From Paludibacteraceae bacterium (GTDB taxonomy: Bacteria; Bacteroidota; Bacteroidia; Bacteroidales; Paludibacteraceae): a stretch of DNA of 64,000 bases. The translations under genes were made by a program, and so were the position numbers. The stretch covers positions 1 to 64,000 of the forward strand of contig CAJOEJ010000005.1 in assembly GCA_905233375.1 (NCBI GenBank), in the 5' to 3' direction. The notes under the pieces were generated by a model, which had not been told where the DNA came from, did no database searches, and saw only the letters and a list, made by a program, of their open reading frames with translations. Positions 1-9,039 of this stretch are shown here, one piece after another. Position 1 is the stretch's first letter. Every line of letters starts with the position of its first letter.

Positions 1-1
1 G

Positions 2-136
2 CCGGAGATCGAACCCGAAGGTCTCGATCAAATCACCAATGACCAAGTACAAAGTACCAAGGTCATCCGTGACGGTATGCTCCTCATCGAGCGGAACGGA
101 AAGACCTACAACGCACAAGGCGTAGAGGTTCGCTAA
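2..136 (+). CDS. C-terminal end of a T9SS substrate (5' end outside window)
   Basis: In-frame reading ending at TAA 134-136 gives ...QVQSTKVIRDGMLLIERNGKTYNAQGVEVR*, matching the sorting tail of the next gene. Confidence 0.7.
   Translation, partial: PEIEPEGLDQITNDQVQSTKVIRDGMLLIERNGKTYNAQGVEVR
41..62 (+). repeat. ACAAAG heptad element (family A), partial copy
   Basis: gaccaagtacaaagtaccaagg; reads DQVQSTK. Confidence 0.8.
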
Positions 137-288
137 TCCGGTGAATTTTCTGCCACTTGATCGAGACAAAGTCGAGAAGATTGACTGACAATGTCGAGAC
201 CAAGTCATTACAATCGGCTAAGCAGGGCTGATCCCCCGCTTGGCTACAAAAAAACGATAAACACTTTTAACAATAAAACAATCACTTT

Positions 289-2397
289 ATGAGAAAAATC
301 TACTCTCTTTTGCTCATACTCTTGATGGCAGTGATGAGCGTGAATGCGGCTAACGTGGTCGATTCCGGCACTTTTGAAGGTGGTGGCAACTGGACGTTTT
401 ATTCCGACGGTACGCTGAACATTGATGCGCAGAAAGTACCGGACTACACCTTTTCAGGCAATAAAACCGATGCACCCTGGGCTAACAGACAGGTGAAAAA
501 TGTCGGTTTCTCGGGGCAGATCCGATACATCGGTAGGAATTCCTTCCGCGGAATGTACGACCTGCGCACCGTGACATTTGGTACCAATTCGGGGACGGTA
601 AAGATCTGCGAGAATGCGTTCCTTGGTACCAGCGTGAATGATTTCGACTTCTCCTATGTCGGTGAAATTGAAGACCAGGCGTTCACCGGAACCCTGCTGC
701 CCCGCGTCGTGCTGCCGAAGATTAACTCGATCAAGGGCGCACCGTTCACCGATTGTATGTATCTGGAGCGCAGCAACCCCTTGGATGCCACCCGGTTACG
801 GTTCAATCCGTCCATCATCATCACCTCCACCAGCTCGCTGAATATCACCGGCGCCATTGCCAAATATACCGATTCGGGTATTGGCACCCGCACGGTGATC
901 ATGTCCCGCTATGACTGTATGGATGCGCAATGGACAAGCAGTGAGATCCTCGGCGTGCGTTCCTATAACACGCTCGTGTTCGGTGCGTTCGAAGACAATG
1001 GTGAGCAGATGTGGTACGTGGATGCAAACGACCGCATGATCTTTGACTGCGCCGGCGCCGACATGAAGGCGTATTCGGTTACAATCAACTCCTCCTCTTC
1101 TATCACGAGCGATGCGCGCCCGTGGAAAGATGCCCTTACGAAGATCAAAGAGCTGCATATCTATCGCAACGATGGTAAAAAAATCAGTTCCTATGCCTTC
1201 TTTGGTTTCAGCAATCTGGAGAAAGTGGAGTTCCACAGCGCCACCGGTACCATCGATGATTCGGCTTTCCGCAAGTGTGCCAAACTGACCACCGTGGACC
1301 TGTCGGAGATAGCGACCATCAATCAGAATGCGTTCAACAGCAGTGCCCTGACCGCTGCCAACCTGACAGCATGCAAGAAGGTGGGCGATTTTGCGTTCGC
1401 CTATAACAAACTTACATCGGTCGTCCTTGGACCGGATCTTGCCAATATCGGCACTTCTGCGTTCGCCTATGCCATCAAAGACAACGGCGATATCACCGCC
1501 AAACGCAGTACACCGCCTACCTTGGGATCGAATGTGTTTGAAGGTGTGAACCAGAACAAAGTGTGGCTGTGGTACGACGAGTCCTTCGCTTCGGCTTATA
1601 ACAAATCGCCGTGGAACCAGTTCAAACATACCGCCGACGCAAATCCTATCTACGGCGTGTATAACGGTACTACCTTGACCATCTACTATGACAACCAGAT
1701 CGCTTCACGTAACGGTGTCGCTGAATGGTGGTGGGAAGCCGAGCGGCGCAATGTAACCAAAGTGGTGTTTGACGCCTCGATGGAGAATGCACGCCCGAGC
1801 AGCACGAAGAACTGGTTCTACGATTTTGAGAATCTGACCAGCTTCGCCAATATATCATACCTGCATACCGACCGCGTGACGACGATGTACAGCATGTTCG
1901 ACGGCTGCAAGAAGTTGACAGCGGTGAAACTCGATCATTTCAAAACGTCCAACGTGACCGATTTCGGTCATATGTTCGCCGGTTGTGAAGCGCTCACCGC
2001 GCTGGATCTGAATTCGTTCGACATGAGCAGTGCCACCACTACCAGTATGATGTTTAGCAACTGCCAGAACCTCCAGCGGATCAACTGCGAGAAGGACTGG
2101 ACGCAATACAGCAGTACCATCATCCTGCCCGGCTCCATGTTCGAAGGGTGTAACAACCTGAAGGGCGGCAGAGGTACGCTCTTTGACTCCTCCAAGAAAG
2201 CGCTTGAATACGCTCGTCCTGACGGCGGTCCCGATGCTCCGGGGTACTTCTGGAGAGCTACCGACACCGGTTCCACCCAGGACGTGGAGAATGTACAGAG
2301 TGACAACGTACAAAGTACAAAGGTTCTCCGCAACGGACAATTCTACATCATTCGTGACGGCAAGATCTACAACGTACAAGGCGTAGAAATCAAGTAA
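289..2397 (+). CDS. BspA-like leucine-rich-repeat / DUF285 surface protein with T9SS C-terminal sorting domain
   Basis: Signal peptide MRKIYSLLLILLMAVMSVNA; repeated LRR_5-like units (SSYAFFGFSNLEKVEF, DSAFRKCAKLTTVDL) and DUF285-like MFxGCxxLTAxxLxxF units; C-term KVLRNGQFYIIRDGKIYNVQGVEIK. Confidence 0.85.
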   Translation: MRKIYSLLLILLMAVMSVNAANVVDSGTFEGGGNWTFYSDGTLNIDAQKVPDYTFSGNKTDAPWANRQVKNVGFSGQIRYIGRNSFRGMYDLRTVTFGTNSGTVKICENAFLGTSVNDFDFSYVGEIEDQAFTGTLLPRVVLPKINSIKGAPFTDCMYLERSNPLDATRLRFNPSIIITSTSSLNITGAIAKYTDSGIGTRTVIMSRYDCMDAQWTSSEILGVRSYNTLVFGAFEDNGEQMWYVDANDRMIFDCAGADMKAYSVTINSSSSITSDARPWKDALTKIKELHIYRNDGKKISSYAFFGFSNLEKVEFHSATGTIDDSAFRKCAKLTTVDLSEIATINQNAFNSSALTAANLTACKKVGDFAFAYNKLTSVVLGPDLANIGTSAFAYAIKDNGDITAKRSTPPTLGSNVFEGVNQNKVWLWYDESFASAYNKSPWNQFKHTADANPIYGVYNGTTLTIYYDNQIASRNGVAEWWWEAERRNVTKVVFDASMENARPSSTKNWFYDFENLTSFANISYLHTDRVTTMYSMFDGCKKLTAVKLDHFKTSNVTDFGHMFAGCEALTALDLNSFDMSSATTTSMMFSNCQNLQRINCEKDWTQYSSTIILPGSMFEGCNNLKGGRGTLFDSSKKALEYARPDGGPDAPGYFWRATDTGSTQDVENVQSDNVQSTKVLRNGQFYIIRDGKIYNVQGVEIK
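2293..2323 (+). repeat. Family A heptad element inside CDS
   Basis: gtacagagtgacaacgtacaaagtacaaagg; VQSDNVQSTK. Confidence 0.9.
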
Positions 2398-2416
2398 TGT
2401 ACAAAGTCCTAACCGA

Positions 2417-2450
2417 CACCCTCCCTCACACACGGGAGGGTGTTTTGTTT
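2417..2450 (+). terminator. Rho-independent terminator
   Basis: CACCCTCCC-loop-GGGAGGGTG followed by TTTTGTTT. Confidence 0.8.
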
Positions 2451-2518
2451 ATCCTCCCCGCGATTTTTTCTGTCTTTAAACTATCCACTTTTCACTTTCA
2501 ACTGAAAAAAGACGAATT

Positions 2519-2555
2519 TTGGTAGCATTTTTGCAAAAATTGGTAGCATTTTTTG
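2519..2555 (+). promoter_or_regulatory. Direct-repeat operator candidate (TTGGTAGCATTTTT x2, 21-bp spacing)
   Basis: ttggtagcatttttgc at 2519 and ttggtagcattttttg at 2540, just upstream of the promoter at 2565. Confidence 0.5.
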
Positions 2556-2564
2556 ATAAGAAAA

Positions 2565-2597
2565 TTTGTGTATATCGTAAAAAAGCAGTACCTTTGC
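2565..2597 (+). promoter_or_regulatory. Bacteroidota promoter, CAG subtype
   Basis: TTTG-tgtatatcgtaaaaaagcag-TACCTTTG, 20-nt spacer. Confidence 0.75.
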
Positions 2598-2627
2598 AGC
2601 GGATTTTAAAAACAAGCAATCTTTTAT

Positions 2628-2864
2628 ATGACATTAGCTGTTCGATTTAGGTATGCAGCCGCCAAGACACCGACGTTTGACATTGTGGAATTGAGTGATG
2701 CCCAATGGCGTGAGTTCTTCTGGCTGGAGCGCAGTATGATGCGTATGGAGTGGATGATTCATTTTCTCCATTATGAGTACATGCAGCACGAAATCAAGGA
2801 ATTATGGTGGATACCGTTGGATGACCAAGACGGGCTGCTGATCGCGCCAAACGGATTCTTATGA
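2628..2864 (+). CDS. Hypothetical protein (78 aa), overlaps start of pectinesterase
   Basis: ORF downstream of a promoter; ATGA overlap with the next CDS. Confidence 0.55.
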   Translation: MTLAVRFRYAAAKTPTFDIVELSDAQWREFFWLERSMMRMEWMIHFLHYEYMQHEIKELWWIPLDDQDGLLIAPNGFL

Positions 2865-3976
2865 TAGCACTTATTTTATCCTTGGTTCTGCATGTTCATC
2901 CGGGAGAATGCATCAATGCCGCATTGGATAGTGCGCGGGGGGTGTATGCGGCGAAAGGGGAACGGACAACGATACTGATTGAACCGGGTACGTATCAGGA
3001 GGAACTGACAATCGACGTGCCGGGGTTGAAGCTCAAAGGCACGAGCCGGAAACAACCGGCGAAGATCACCTGGTACTACGGACACGGGTATCAGTACAGG
3101 TCGATGGGCGGAACGATTAATTACGGCGGTAGCCGTACCCGCCGATGGAATGCGTCCGTACTGGTAACCGCACCCGATTTCTATGCGGAGAACATCATCT
3201 TCGAGAACTCGTTTAATCTCTATGTGAGCGAAAAAGAAGCGCAGGACAGCCTGTATGAGGTACAAAGGGACAAGGTACAAAGTACAAAGGAGAAGGGAAA
3301 AGGGAAAGTGATGCCGGTGCGCCCCAAGGAGGTCGGTTCGACGATAGTATCCACGAAAGCCTACCGTGAACGGGCAGCCGCTATCTCGTTTACCGAAACC
3401 GCCAGGAACGCGCACCTCAAGAACTGTCAGGCGATCGGCAAACAGGACGTGCTGTACGGCGATCAGGGAGCGAGTATATGGTGGGAAGGCGGTGTGCTGT
3501 CCGGAGGAGTGGATTTCATCTTCGGCGCCATGACGCTGTGCGTCGATCGGGCAACGATCATTGCCAATATCACCGACGAGAAAGGCGACAAGTGTTATAT
3601 CTCCGCCGGTCGTTCAGGCGGTGATCAAGAGCCTAACCCCGACCCTTCCCTGAAAGGAAGGGGGATGTTGTTCTATAAATGCCATATCCAGTCGCCGGTA
3701 GCGGGACAAGTGTGGCTGGCGCGTCCATGGCGCTGGTGGGGCGAGACCGTGTGGGCTTATACGACGTGGGACGAAGGGGTGTTGAACCCCGAAGCGTGGA
3801 ACACGGGTTTGATCAAGAAACGGGACGACTTCAATCCCGAGAACCCCTGTCCGTACAGCTACGAATACAAGTCGCAGGACGGTTCTGCGGGGAGACCAAA
3901 ATGGGTCTCCGTTCTCAGGAAACCCATTTTACCGGATGGCACGCGTTTGACTCCCAAAGCCTGGTTGGGACGTTAA
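2861..3976 (+). CDS. Pectinesterase (pectin methylesterase family)
   Basis: PME-like segments RERAAAISFTETARNAHLKNC, QDVLYGD, GGVDFIFGAMTLCVDRATI, LARPWRWWGETVWA. Carries two short repeat insertions. Confidence 0.85.
   Translation: MIALILSLVLHVHPGECINAALDSARGVYAAKGERTTILIEPGTYQEELTIDVPGLKLKGTSRKQPAKITWYYGHGYQYRSMGGTINYGGSRTRRWNASVLVTAPDFYAENIIFENSFNLYVSEKEAQDSLYEVQRDKVQSTKEKGKGKVMPVRPKEVGSTIVSTKAYRERAAAISFTETARNAHLKNCQAIGKQDVLYGDQGASIWWEGGVLSGGVDFIFGAMTLCVDRATIIANITDEKGDKCYISAGRSGGDQEPNPDPSLKGRGMLFYKCHIQSPVAGQVWLARPWRWWGETVWAYTTWDEGVLNPEAWNTGLIKKRDDFNPENPCPYSYEYKSQDGSAGRPKWVSVLRKPILPDGTRLTPKAWLGR
3260..3290 (+). repeat. Family A heptad element inside pectinesterase
   Basis: gtacaaagggacaaggtacaaagtacaaagg; VQRDKVQSTK. 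Confidence 0.9.
3630..3665 (+). repeat. GC-rich palindromic element (family P) inside pectinesterase
   Basis: agcctaaccccgacccttccctgaaaggaaggggga; stem CCCTTCC/GGAAGGG; reads EPNPDPSLKGRG. Confidence 0.85.
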
Positions 3977-3993
3977 CGCATAGTCTGATTTGG

Positions 3994-4860
3994 CTACTTA
4001 ACGGCCTTGAACGACATGTCAAGACTCTTGTAACTGTGGGTGAGCGCACCGACGGAAACGAAGTCCACGCCTTGCAGCGCATAGTCGCGGATGGTATCGA
4101 TGGTGATGCCGCCGGAGGACTCGATCTCCATGTGACGGCCGGCTGTCTTCTCCCAAGCGCGGATGATATCCACCGCCTCTTTGGTCTTGGCAGGTGTGAA
4201 ATTGTCGAGCATGATACGATCGGGGATGTTTGTTGCGAGCGCCTCGTTGATCTCGTCGAAGTTGCGCACCTCAATTTCAATCTTGAGGTTCTTGCCTTTC
4301 TCCTTACAATAATCGCGGGCACGCGTCAGCGCGTTCGTGATACCGCCGGCGAAATCGACGTGGTTGTCTTTGAGCAGAATCATGTCGAACAAACCGATCC
4401 GGTGGTTCATACCTCCTCCCAAAGCAACCGCCTCTTTCTCGAGATAACGCAAGCCCGGGGTGGTCTTGCGGGTATCAAGCACGTGGCATCCGGTATCCTC
4501 TATGAGCGCCTGGTACTTGTGCGCGGTCGTGGCAACACCCGACATGCGCTGCATGATATTGAGCATGGTGCGCTCGATTTGCAGCAGACTCAGTTCTTTT
4601 CCATATACCTTGAACGCCACATCGCCGGGTTTCACATGGTCGCCGTCATGCAGGAACTGCTCGAAGCGGCATTCGGGATCGAAATAGGCAATGATCTCTT
4701 TCGCTACTTCCACACCTGCCAGTACGCCGGTGTCCTTGATGATGAGTTGCTGGCAGCCCATTTGGGTAGGCGGGATACAACTGAGCGAGGTGTGGTCACC
4801 GTCGCGGATGTCTTCTTCAAACCAGATAGCAATCAGTTTGCGCAAAGCTTCTTTTTCCAT
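3994..4860 (-). CDS. nadC: Nicotinate-nucleotide pyrophosphorylase (carboxylating)
   Basis: EEDIRDGDHTS, LDTRKTTPGLRYLEKEAVALGGGMNHRIGLFDMILLKDNH, SSGGI; start MEKEALRKL. Confidence 0.93.
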   Translation of the reverse strand: MEKEALRKLIAIWFEEDIRDGDHTSLSCIPPTQMGCQQLIIKDTGVLAGVEVAKEIIAYFDPECRFEQFLHDGDHVKPGDVAFKVYGKELSLLQIERTMLNIMQRMSGVATTAHKYQALIEDTGCHVLDTRKTTPGLRYLEKEAVALGGGMNHRIGLFDMILLKDNHVDFAGGITNALTRARDYCKEKGKNLKIEIEVRNFDEINEALATNIPDRIMLDNFTPAKTKEAVDIIRAWEKTAGRHMEIESSGGITIDTIRDYALQGVDFVSVGALTHSYKSLDMSFKAVK

Positions 4861-4880
4861 AGATTTATTCAAATTTTGGT

Positions 4881-4913
4881 GCAAAGGTACTATATTTTTT
4901 GCATATACACAAA
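4881..4913 (-). promoter_or_regulatory. Promoter of nadC
   Basis: Minus strand TTTG-tgtatatgcaaaaaatatag-TACCTTTG. Confidence 0.75.
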
Positions 4914-4929
4914 TTTTTTTGCAAATAAA

Positions 4930-4962
4930 TTTGCATATTCCATTTTTTTGTTGTAAATTTGC
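4930..4962 (+). promoter_or_regulatory. Promoter of M24 peptidase gene
   Basis: TTTG-catattccatttttttgttg-TAAATTTG. Confidence 0.75.
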
Positions 4963-4980
4963 AGCCCAAATGACAGAACT

Positions 4981-6777
4981 ATGAATGTATGTGAAAAAAT
5001 AGAAGCTTTGCGTGGTATGATGCGTCAGTATGGTCTGGCGGCATATGTGGTTCCCGGAAACGACCCTCATGCGAGTGAATATATGTCATCGCACTGGTTT
5101 GAGATGCAATGGCTGTCGGGTTTCAAGGGAGAGAGCGGAACGGTCGTTGTCACCTTGGACAAGGCGCTGTTGTGGACGGACAGCCGCTATTACTTGCAGG
5201 CGGGTATCGAGTTGGAGGGCTCGTCCATCGAACTGATGCGCGAGAGCGATATCGACTGCCCGTCGGTCATCGACTGGCTGGCGGAGCATGTGCAGGGATC
5301 CGTGGGGGTGAACCCCGAGATGTTCAGTGTCAACGATTTCGCGGACTGGAAACAGAAGGCGGAACTGAAGAGCGTGGATCTCATCAAACCGCTCTGGACG
5401 GACGGCCGTCCGGCTATCCCGCAGGACAAGTTCTATCCGTACAGCGTGGATTTTGCAGGGGAGAGCGTGGAGAGCAAGCTGGCACGCATGCGGGAGAAGA
5501 TCGCCGCCCTGCATGGCGACGCCCTCATCGTAAGCGCTCTGGACGAGATAGCCTGGCTGCTCAATATCCGCGGAAATGATGTGGAGTATAATCCGGTGGT
5601 CATCTCGTACGTGGTGCTCGAGGCGGACCAATGTACGCTGTTCGTCGATGCAAACAAGATAGACACGATGACGCAGAACTACCTGGACTTCAATAATATC
5701 TCCGTGCATCCCTATGAAGCGGTCTTTGCCTATATCGCGGGTCTGGAAGGAACTATTCTGTACGACGGTGCGCGTGTGAACGAGGCGTTGTATGAAGCCA
5801 TTCCTGAAGGATGCAAAGCAATCAATACGAAGTCTCCCATTCTGGTGGATAAAGCGAAGAAGAACGCCGTGGAGCTGGAGGGCGAGCGTATCGCCATGCG
5901 TCAGGATGCAGTAGCTCTCACGCGTTTCTTCAAATGGCTCGAAGAACAAGCGTTTAAGGGACAAAGTGACAATGTACAAAGTACAAAGGTTACCGAATGG
6001 GATCTGATGGAGAAACTGCACGAGTTCCGCATGATGGGCGAGAACTTCGTGGAGGAGTCGTTCGGCACAATCGCGGGCTATTTGGGGAACGGTGCCATTG
6101 TACACTATGCGGCTACACAAGACCACTGCGCGGAGGTCAAGCCCGAAGGCATGTTGCTGCTCGACAGCGGTGGTCAGTATCTGGACGGCACGACGGATAT
6201 CACCCGTACCATCTGGCTCGGCGGGCGCATCCCGCAGCAGGCGAAACTGGACTATACCTACGTGCTCAAGGGACACATCGCGCTCGCCCGCGCCCGTTTC
6301 CCGAGAGGTACACGGGGAAACCAGTTGGACGCTCTCGCGAAGCAGTTCATGTGGGAGGCAGGTATCACCTACGGTCATGGTACAGGTCACGGCGTGGGAC
6401 ACTTCCTCGGCTGTCACGAAGGACCGCAGAACGTACGTACGGACAATAACCCCACCGTCCTCGAAGCGGGACACATCGTCTCAGACGAACCGGGTATATA
6501 CCGTACCGGCAAATGGGGTATCCGCACGGAGAACCTGATCACCGTCATTCCTGCGAAGACGACCAAAGCCGCTACCACGGAAGACGAATGGCTGGTGTTC
6601 GAGACGCTCACGCTCTGCTTCTATGACACCTCGCTCATCGAGATGAGTATCATGACCGAGGACGAGATAGACTGGATCAACGCCTATCACGTGCGCGTAT
6701 ATAAGGAGGTGGCTCCGCTGCTCAATGCTGACGAACGCGCCTTCCTCGCACGCAAGTGCGCAGCGCTGGAGAGATGA
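4981..6777 (+). CDS. M24-family Xaa-Pro aminopeptidase
   Basis: LLLDSGGQYLDGTTDITRTIWLG, GHGTGHGVGHFLGCHEGP, SDEPGIY, GIRTENL motifs. Confidence 0.92.
   Translation: MNVCEKIEALRGMMRQYGLAAYVVPGNDPHASEYMSSHWFEMQWLSGFKGESGTVVVTLDKALLWTDSRYYLQAGIELEGSSIELMRESDIDCPSVIDWLAEHVQGSVGVNPEMFSVNDFADWKQKAELKSVDLIKPLWTDGRPAIPQDKFYPYSVDFAGESVESKLARMREKIAALHGDALIVSALDEIAWLLNIRGNDVEYNPVVISYVVLEADQCTLFVDANKIDTMTQNYLDFNNISVHPYEAVFAYIAGLEGTILYDGARVNEALYEAIPEGCKAINTKSPILVDKAKKNAVELEGERIAMRQDAVALTRFFKWLEEQAFKGQSDNVQSTKVTEWDLMEKLHEFRMMGENFVEESFGTIAGYLGNGAIVHYAATQDHCAEVKPEGMLLLDSGGQYLDGTTDITRTIWLGGRIPQQAKLDYTYVLKGHIALARARFPRGTRGNQLDALAKQFMWEAGITYGHGTGHGVGHFLGCHEGPQNVRTDNNPTVLEAGHIVSDEPGIYRTGKWGIRTENLITVIPAKTTKAATTEDEWLVFETLTLCFYDTSLIEMSIMTEDEIDWINAYHVRVYKEVAPLLNADERAFLARKCAALER
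5957..5990 (+). repeat. Family A heptad element inside Xaa-Pro aminopeptidase
   Basis: gggacaaagtgacaatgtacaaagtacaaaggt; GQSDNVQSTK. Confidence 0.9.
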
Positions 6778-6861
6778 AAGTATATAGTTAAAAGTTATTA
6801 TATCGGAAAATCCGAATCGCCGGAAAGGATGTAGGATTAACAAACAAAATTCATTACTATT

Positions 6862-7239
6862 ATGAAAGCAGATTTAGTTACCGCATGGTTGTTCAACGAG
6901 GGTTACAAACATGAAATCGATCAGGACGGAGATGTACACTTCCGTTATCAGGGCAAGCACATTTATTTCACGCCGGATGAGGACGCTACCTATTTCCGTC
7001 TGATCATGCCGAACGTATATCAGTTGGAAAACAACCGCGTTAAAGTGCTGGAAGCATGCAACACCATCACCCGTCAGTACAAGGTGCTGAAAGCATACCT
7101 GGTAGAGGATCGTCTGTGGCTGTCGATTGAGATGTTCGTTGACTCCACTCCGGAGATCGGCGATTTTATCGAGCGTTGCTGCAATATCCTTATCTCGGGA
7201 TTCGACGACACCGCAAGAGAGATCTTTAAAGAAGACTAA
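6862..7239 (+). CDS. YbjN-like conserved hypothetical protein
   Basis: 125-aa ORF, compact alpha/beta sequence MKADLVTAWLFNEGYKHEIDQDGDVHFRYQGKHIYF; 2 bp before the next CDS. Confidence 0.6.
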   Translation: MKADLVTAWLFNEGYKHEIDQDGDVHFRYQGKHIYFTPDEDATYFRLIMPNVYQLENNRVKVLEACNTITRQYKVLKAYLVEDRLWLSIEMFVDSTPEIGDFIERCCNILISGFDDTAREIFKED

Positions 7240-7241
7240 TT

Positions 7242-8966
7242 ATGGCAGTATTAACGACATCCGAGCAACTCGGTGCGTATAGAGTACAAAGTCTGATCAA
7301 AGCGAACCACTACACGGAAACTTACCGTGTAGTGGACGCAGACAGCCGTCCGTTCTTCCTCAAATTGTTCATCATGAGCAAGATGCCGCCGAAACTGATC
7401 AATCAGGAGACCCGGACGGTGAAGGAGATCGAGTATTGCCGTCTGCTCAATCATCGCAATATCGTCAGTTACGTAGCGGACGACCGTTTCGAGCGTGAGA
7501 GTGATGCGTACCAGTACTACGTGACGGAGTATTTCTCCGGCGCGTTGTTAGCGGATCGTTTGTCCACCCAGGGTGTGATGAGCGAGTCGGAGGCGTTGCG
7601 GGTGTTCCGCAGCCTGCTGGTGGGACTGCAGTATATGCATGCGCAGTCGCCGGCTTTGTGCCACAATGATATCACGCCGAGCAATATCGTTCTGTGCGAT
7701 GCATTGGATGGCGAAGCGGTGCTCATCGACCTCGGTCACACCTGCACGCCTTGTGCCGGTATAGCCGACTTCGATACGGACGATCTGGATGTGCTCTATC
7801 ACGCCAAGGAGACCATGGTCGGTATCTTTGACCAGCAGAGCGATATCTTCTCCGCGTGCGCCGTACTCTATGCAATGCTCACCGGCAAAGCGCCTTGGGA
7901 CACCGAGGTGGCTTCCAGCGGCGATTATAAGGAACGGTTCAAAATCATCTGGCAGTACCGTCAGGCGCATAAGCTCGATCTGGGCGGACTCGATGTAAGC
8001 GGCAAGGTCAAAGTGATTCTGGAGAACGGTCTGGCGCTCAAGGCATCCGACCGTACGGCATCCGTGGGTGATATCATCGCCATTATCGATGACAAAGAGC
8101 CGGCTTCCAAAGGTCCCAACCACAAAAGCGGTGGCAGTCAGAGCGAAGGAAGTGGCTCGTCAGGTCCGGATAACAGCAGTGTAGATGTCGATATCCGTCG
8201 CGGCGGAGGAAACGGTTTCGCCGATATCGCCGGAATGCAGGAGCTCAAAGACTACTGGACAGAGCTTCTGTTGCTGTTATATGGTCCTCCGGGATGCGGT
8301 AAGACGTTCTTCGCGGAGAAATTTGCAGAGGAGACAGGATTCAATTTCATGCTCATCAAAGCATCCGATATAGGCAGCAGTCTGGTACACGGAACGGAAG
8401 CCAAGATCAAGGAGCTGTTTGTGAAAGCAGAGAAAAACAGTCCTATCGTGCTTTGTTTCGATGAGTTCGATGCGTTGGTTCCGAACCGCGGTGCGCACGG
8501 AAACGAGTACGTGGCATCGGATGTGAACGAGTTCCTTGCGCAGATGAACAACTGCGCCAAGAAGGGAATCTTCATCATCGCTACCAGCAACCGTCCGGAC
8601 AAGATCGATCCTGCCGTACTGCGTACGGGACGTATTGACAAGCAAGTCTTTGTCCCCCTGCCGGATTTCGATGCGCGCAAGGAGATGTTCAAGATGTATC
8701 TTGCCAAGCGTCCGACGACCGATGATGTCAATTGTGACGACTACGCACAGAAGACGGAAGGCTATATCGCATCCGATATCGCGTTTATTGTCAATGATGC
8801 GGCGATGACGGCTGCGTTTGCACGCAATCCGATCAGTCACAGCCTCATGTGTACCACCATCAGCAATATCCAGCCTTCTTTGCAGAAAGAGGTTATTGAG
8901 GAGTACACGCACATCAAGAACAAGATGGACGGCATCCAGAGACGTGCCGTGGTACAAGGACTGTAA
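7242..8966 (+). CDS. Eukaryote-like Ser/Thr kinase fused to AAA+ ATPase
   Basis: Kinase: HNDITPSNIVL catalytic loop, VLIDLGHTC, SDIFSACAVLYAMLTGKAPW. AAA+: LYGPPGCGKT (Walker A), IVLCFDEFDAL (Walker B), NRPDKIDPAVLRTGRID. Confidence 0.87.
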   Translation: MAVLTTSEQLGAYRVQSLIKANHYTETYRVVDADSRPFFLKLFIMSKMPPKLINQETRTVKEIEYCRLLNHRNIVSYVADDRFERESDAYQYYVTEYFSGALLADRLSTQGVMSESEALRVFRSLLVGLQYMHAQSPALCHNDITPSNIVLCDALDGEAVLIDLGHTCTPCAGIADFDTDDLDVLYHAKETMVGIFDQQSDIFSACAVLYAMLTGKAPWDTEVASSGDYKERFKIIWQYRQAHKLDLGGLDVSGKVKVILENGLALKASDRTASVGDIIAIIDDKEPASKGPNHKSGGSQSEGSGSSGPDNSSVDVDIRRGGGNGFADIAGMQELKDYWTELLLLLYGPPGCGKTFFAEKFAEETGFNFMLIKASDIGSSLVHGTEAKIKELFVKAEKNSPIVLCFDEFDALVPNRGAHGNEYVASDVNEFLAQMNNCAKKGIFIIATSNRPDKIDPAVLRTGRIDKQVFVPLPDFDARKEMFKMYLAKRPTTDDVNCDDYAQKTEGYIASDIAFIVNDAAMTAAFARNPISHSLMCTTISNIQPSLQKEVIEEYTHIKNKMDGIQRRAVVQGL

Positions 8967-8968
8967 GA

Positions 8969-9036
8969 TAATTGACAATTGGACGATTTACGATTAGACG
9001 ATTGATGGTTCAATTGAAATAAATTAACGATTGATA
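8969..9036. repeat. Period 7/8 microarray upstream of clpP
   Basis: attgacaattggacgatttacgattagacgattgatggttcaattg. Confidence 0.75.
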
Positions 9037-9039
9037 ATT

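Noticed and set aside
158-210. TCGAGA-rich stretch after the first CDS as a repeat array
   Set aside because: Similar words recur (tcgagacaaag, tcgagaccaag) but without a clean period; left unclassified.
3679-4956. 425-aa plus-strand ORF over the pectinesterase end and nadC
   Set aside because: Out of frame with pectinesterase and antisense to nadC; both real genes are clear.
5086-6474. 462-aa antisense ORF opposite the M24 peptidase
   Set aside because: Shadow ORF; no plausible domain and the sense gene is well supported.
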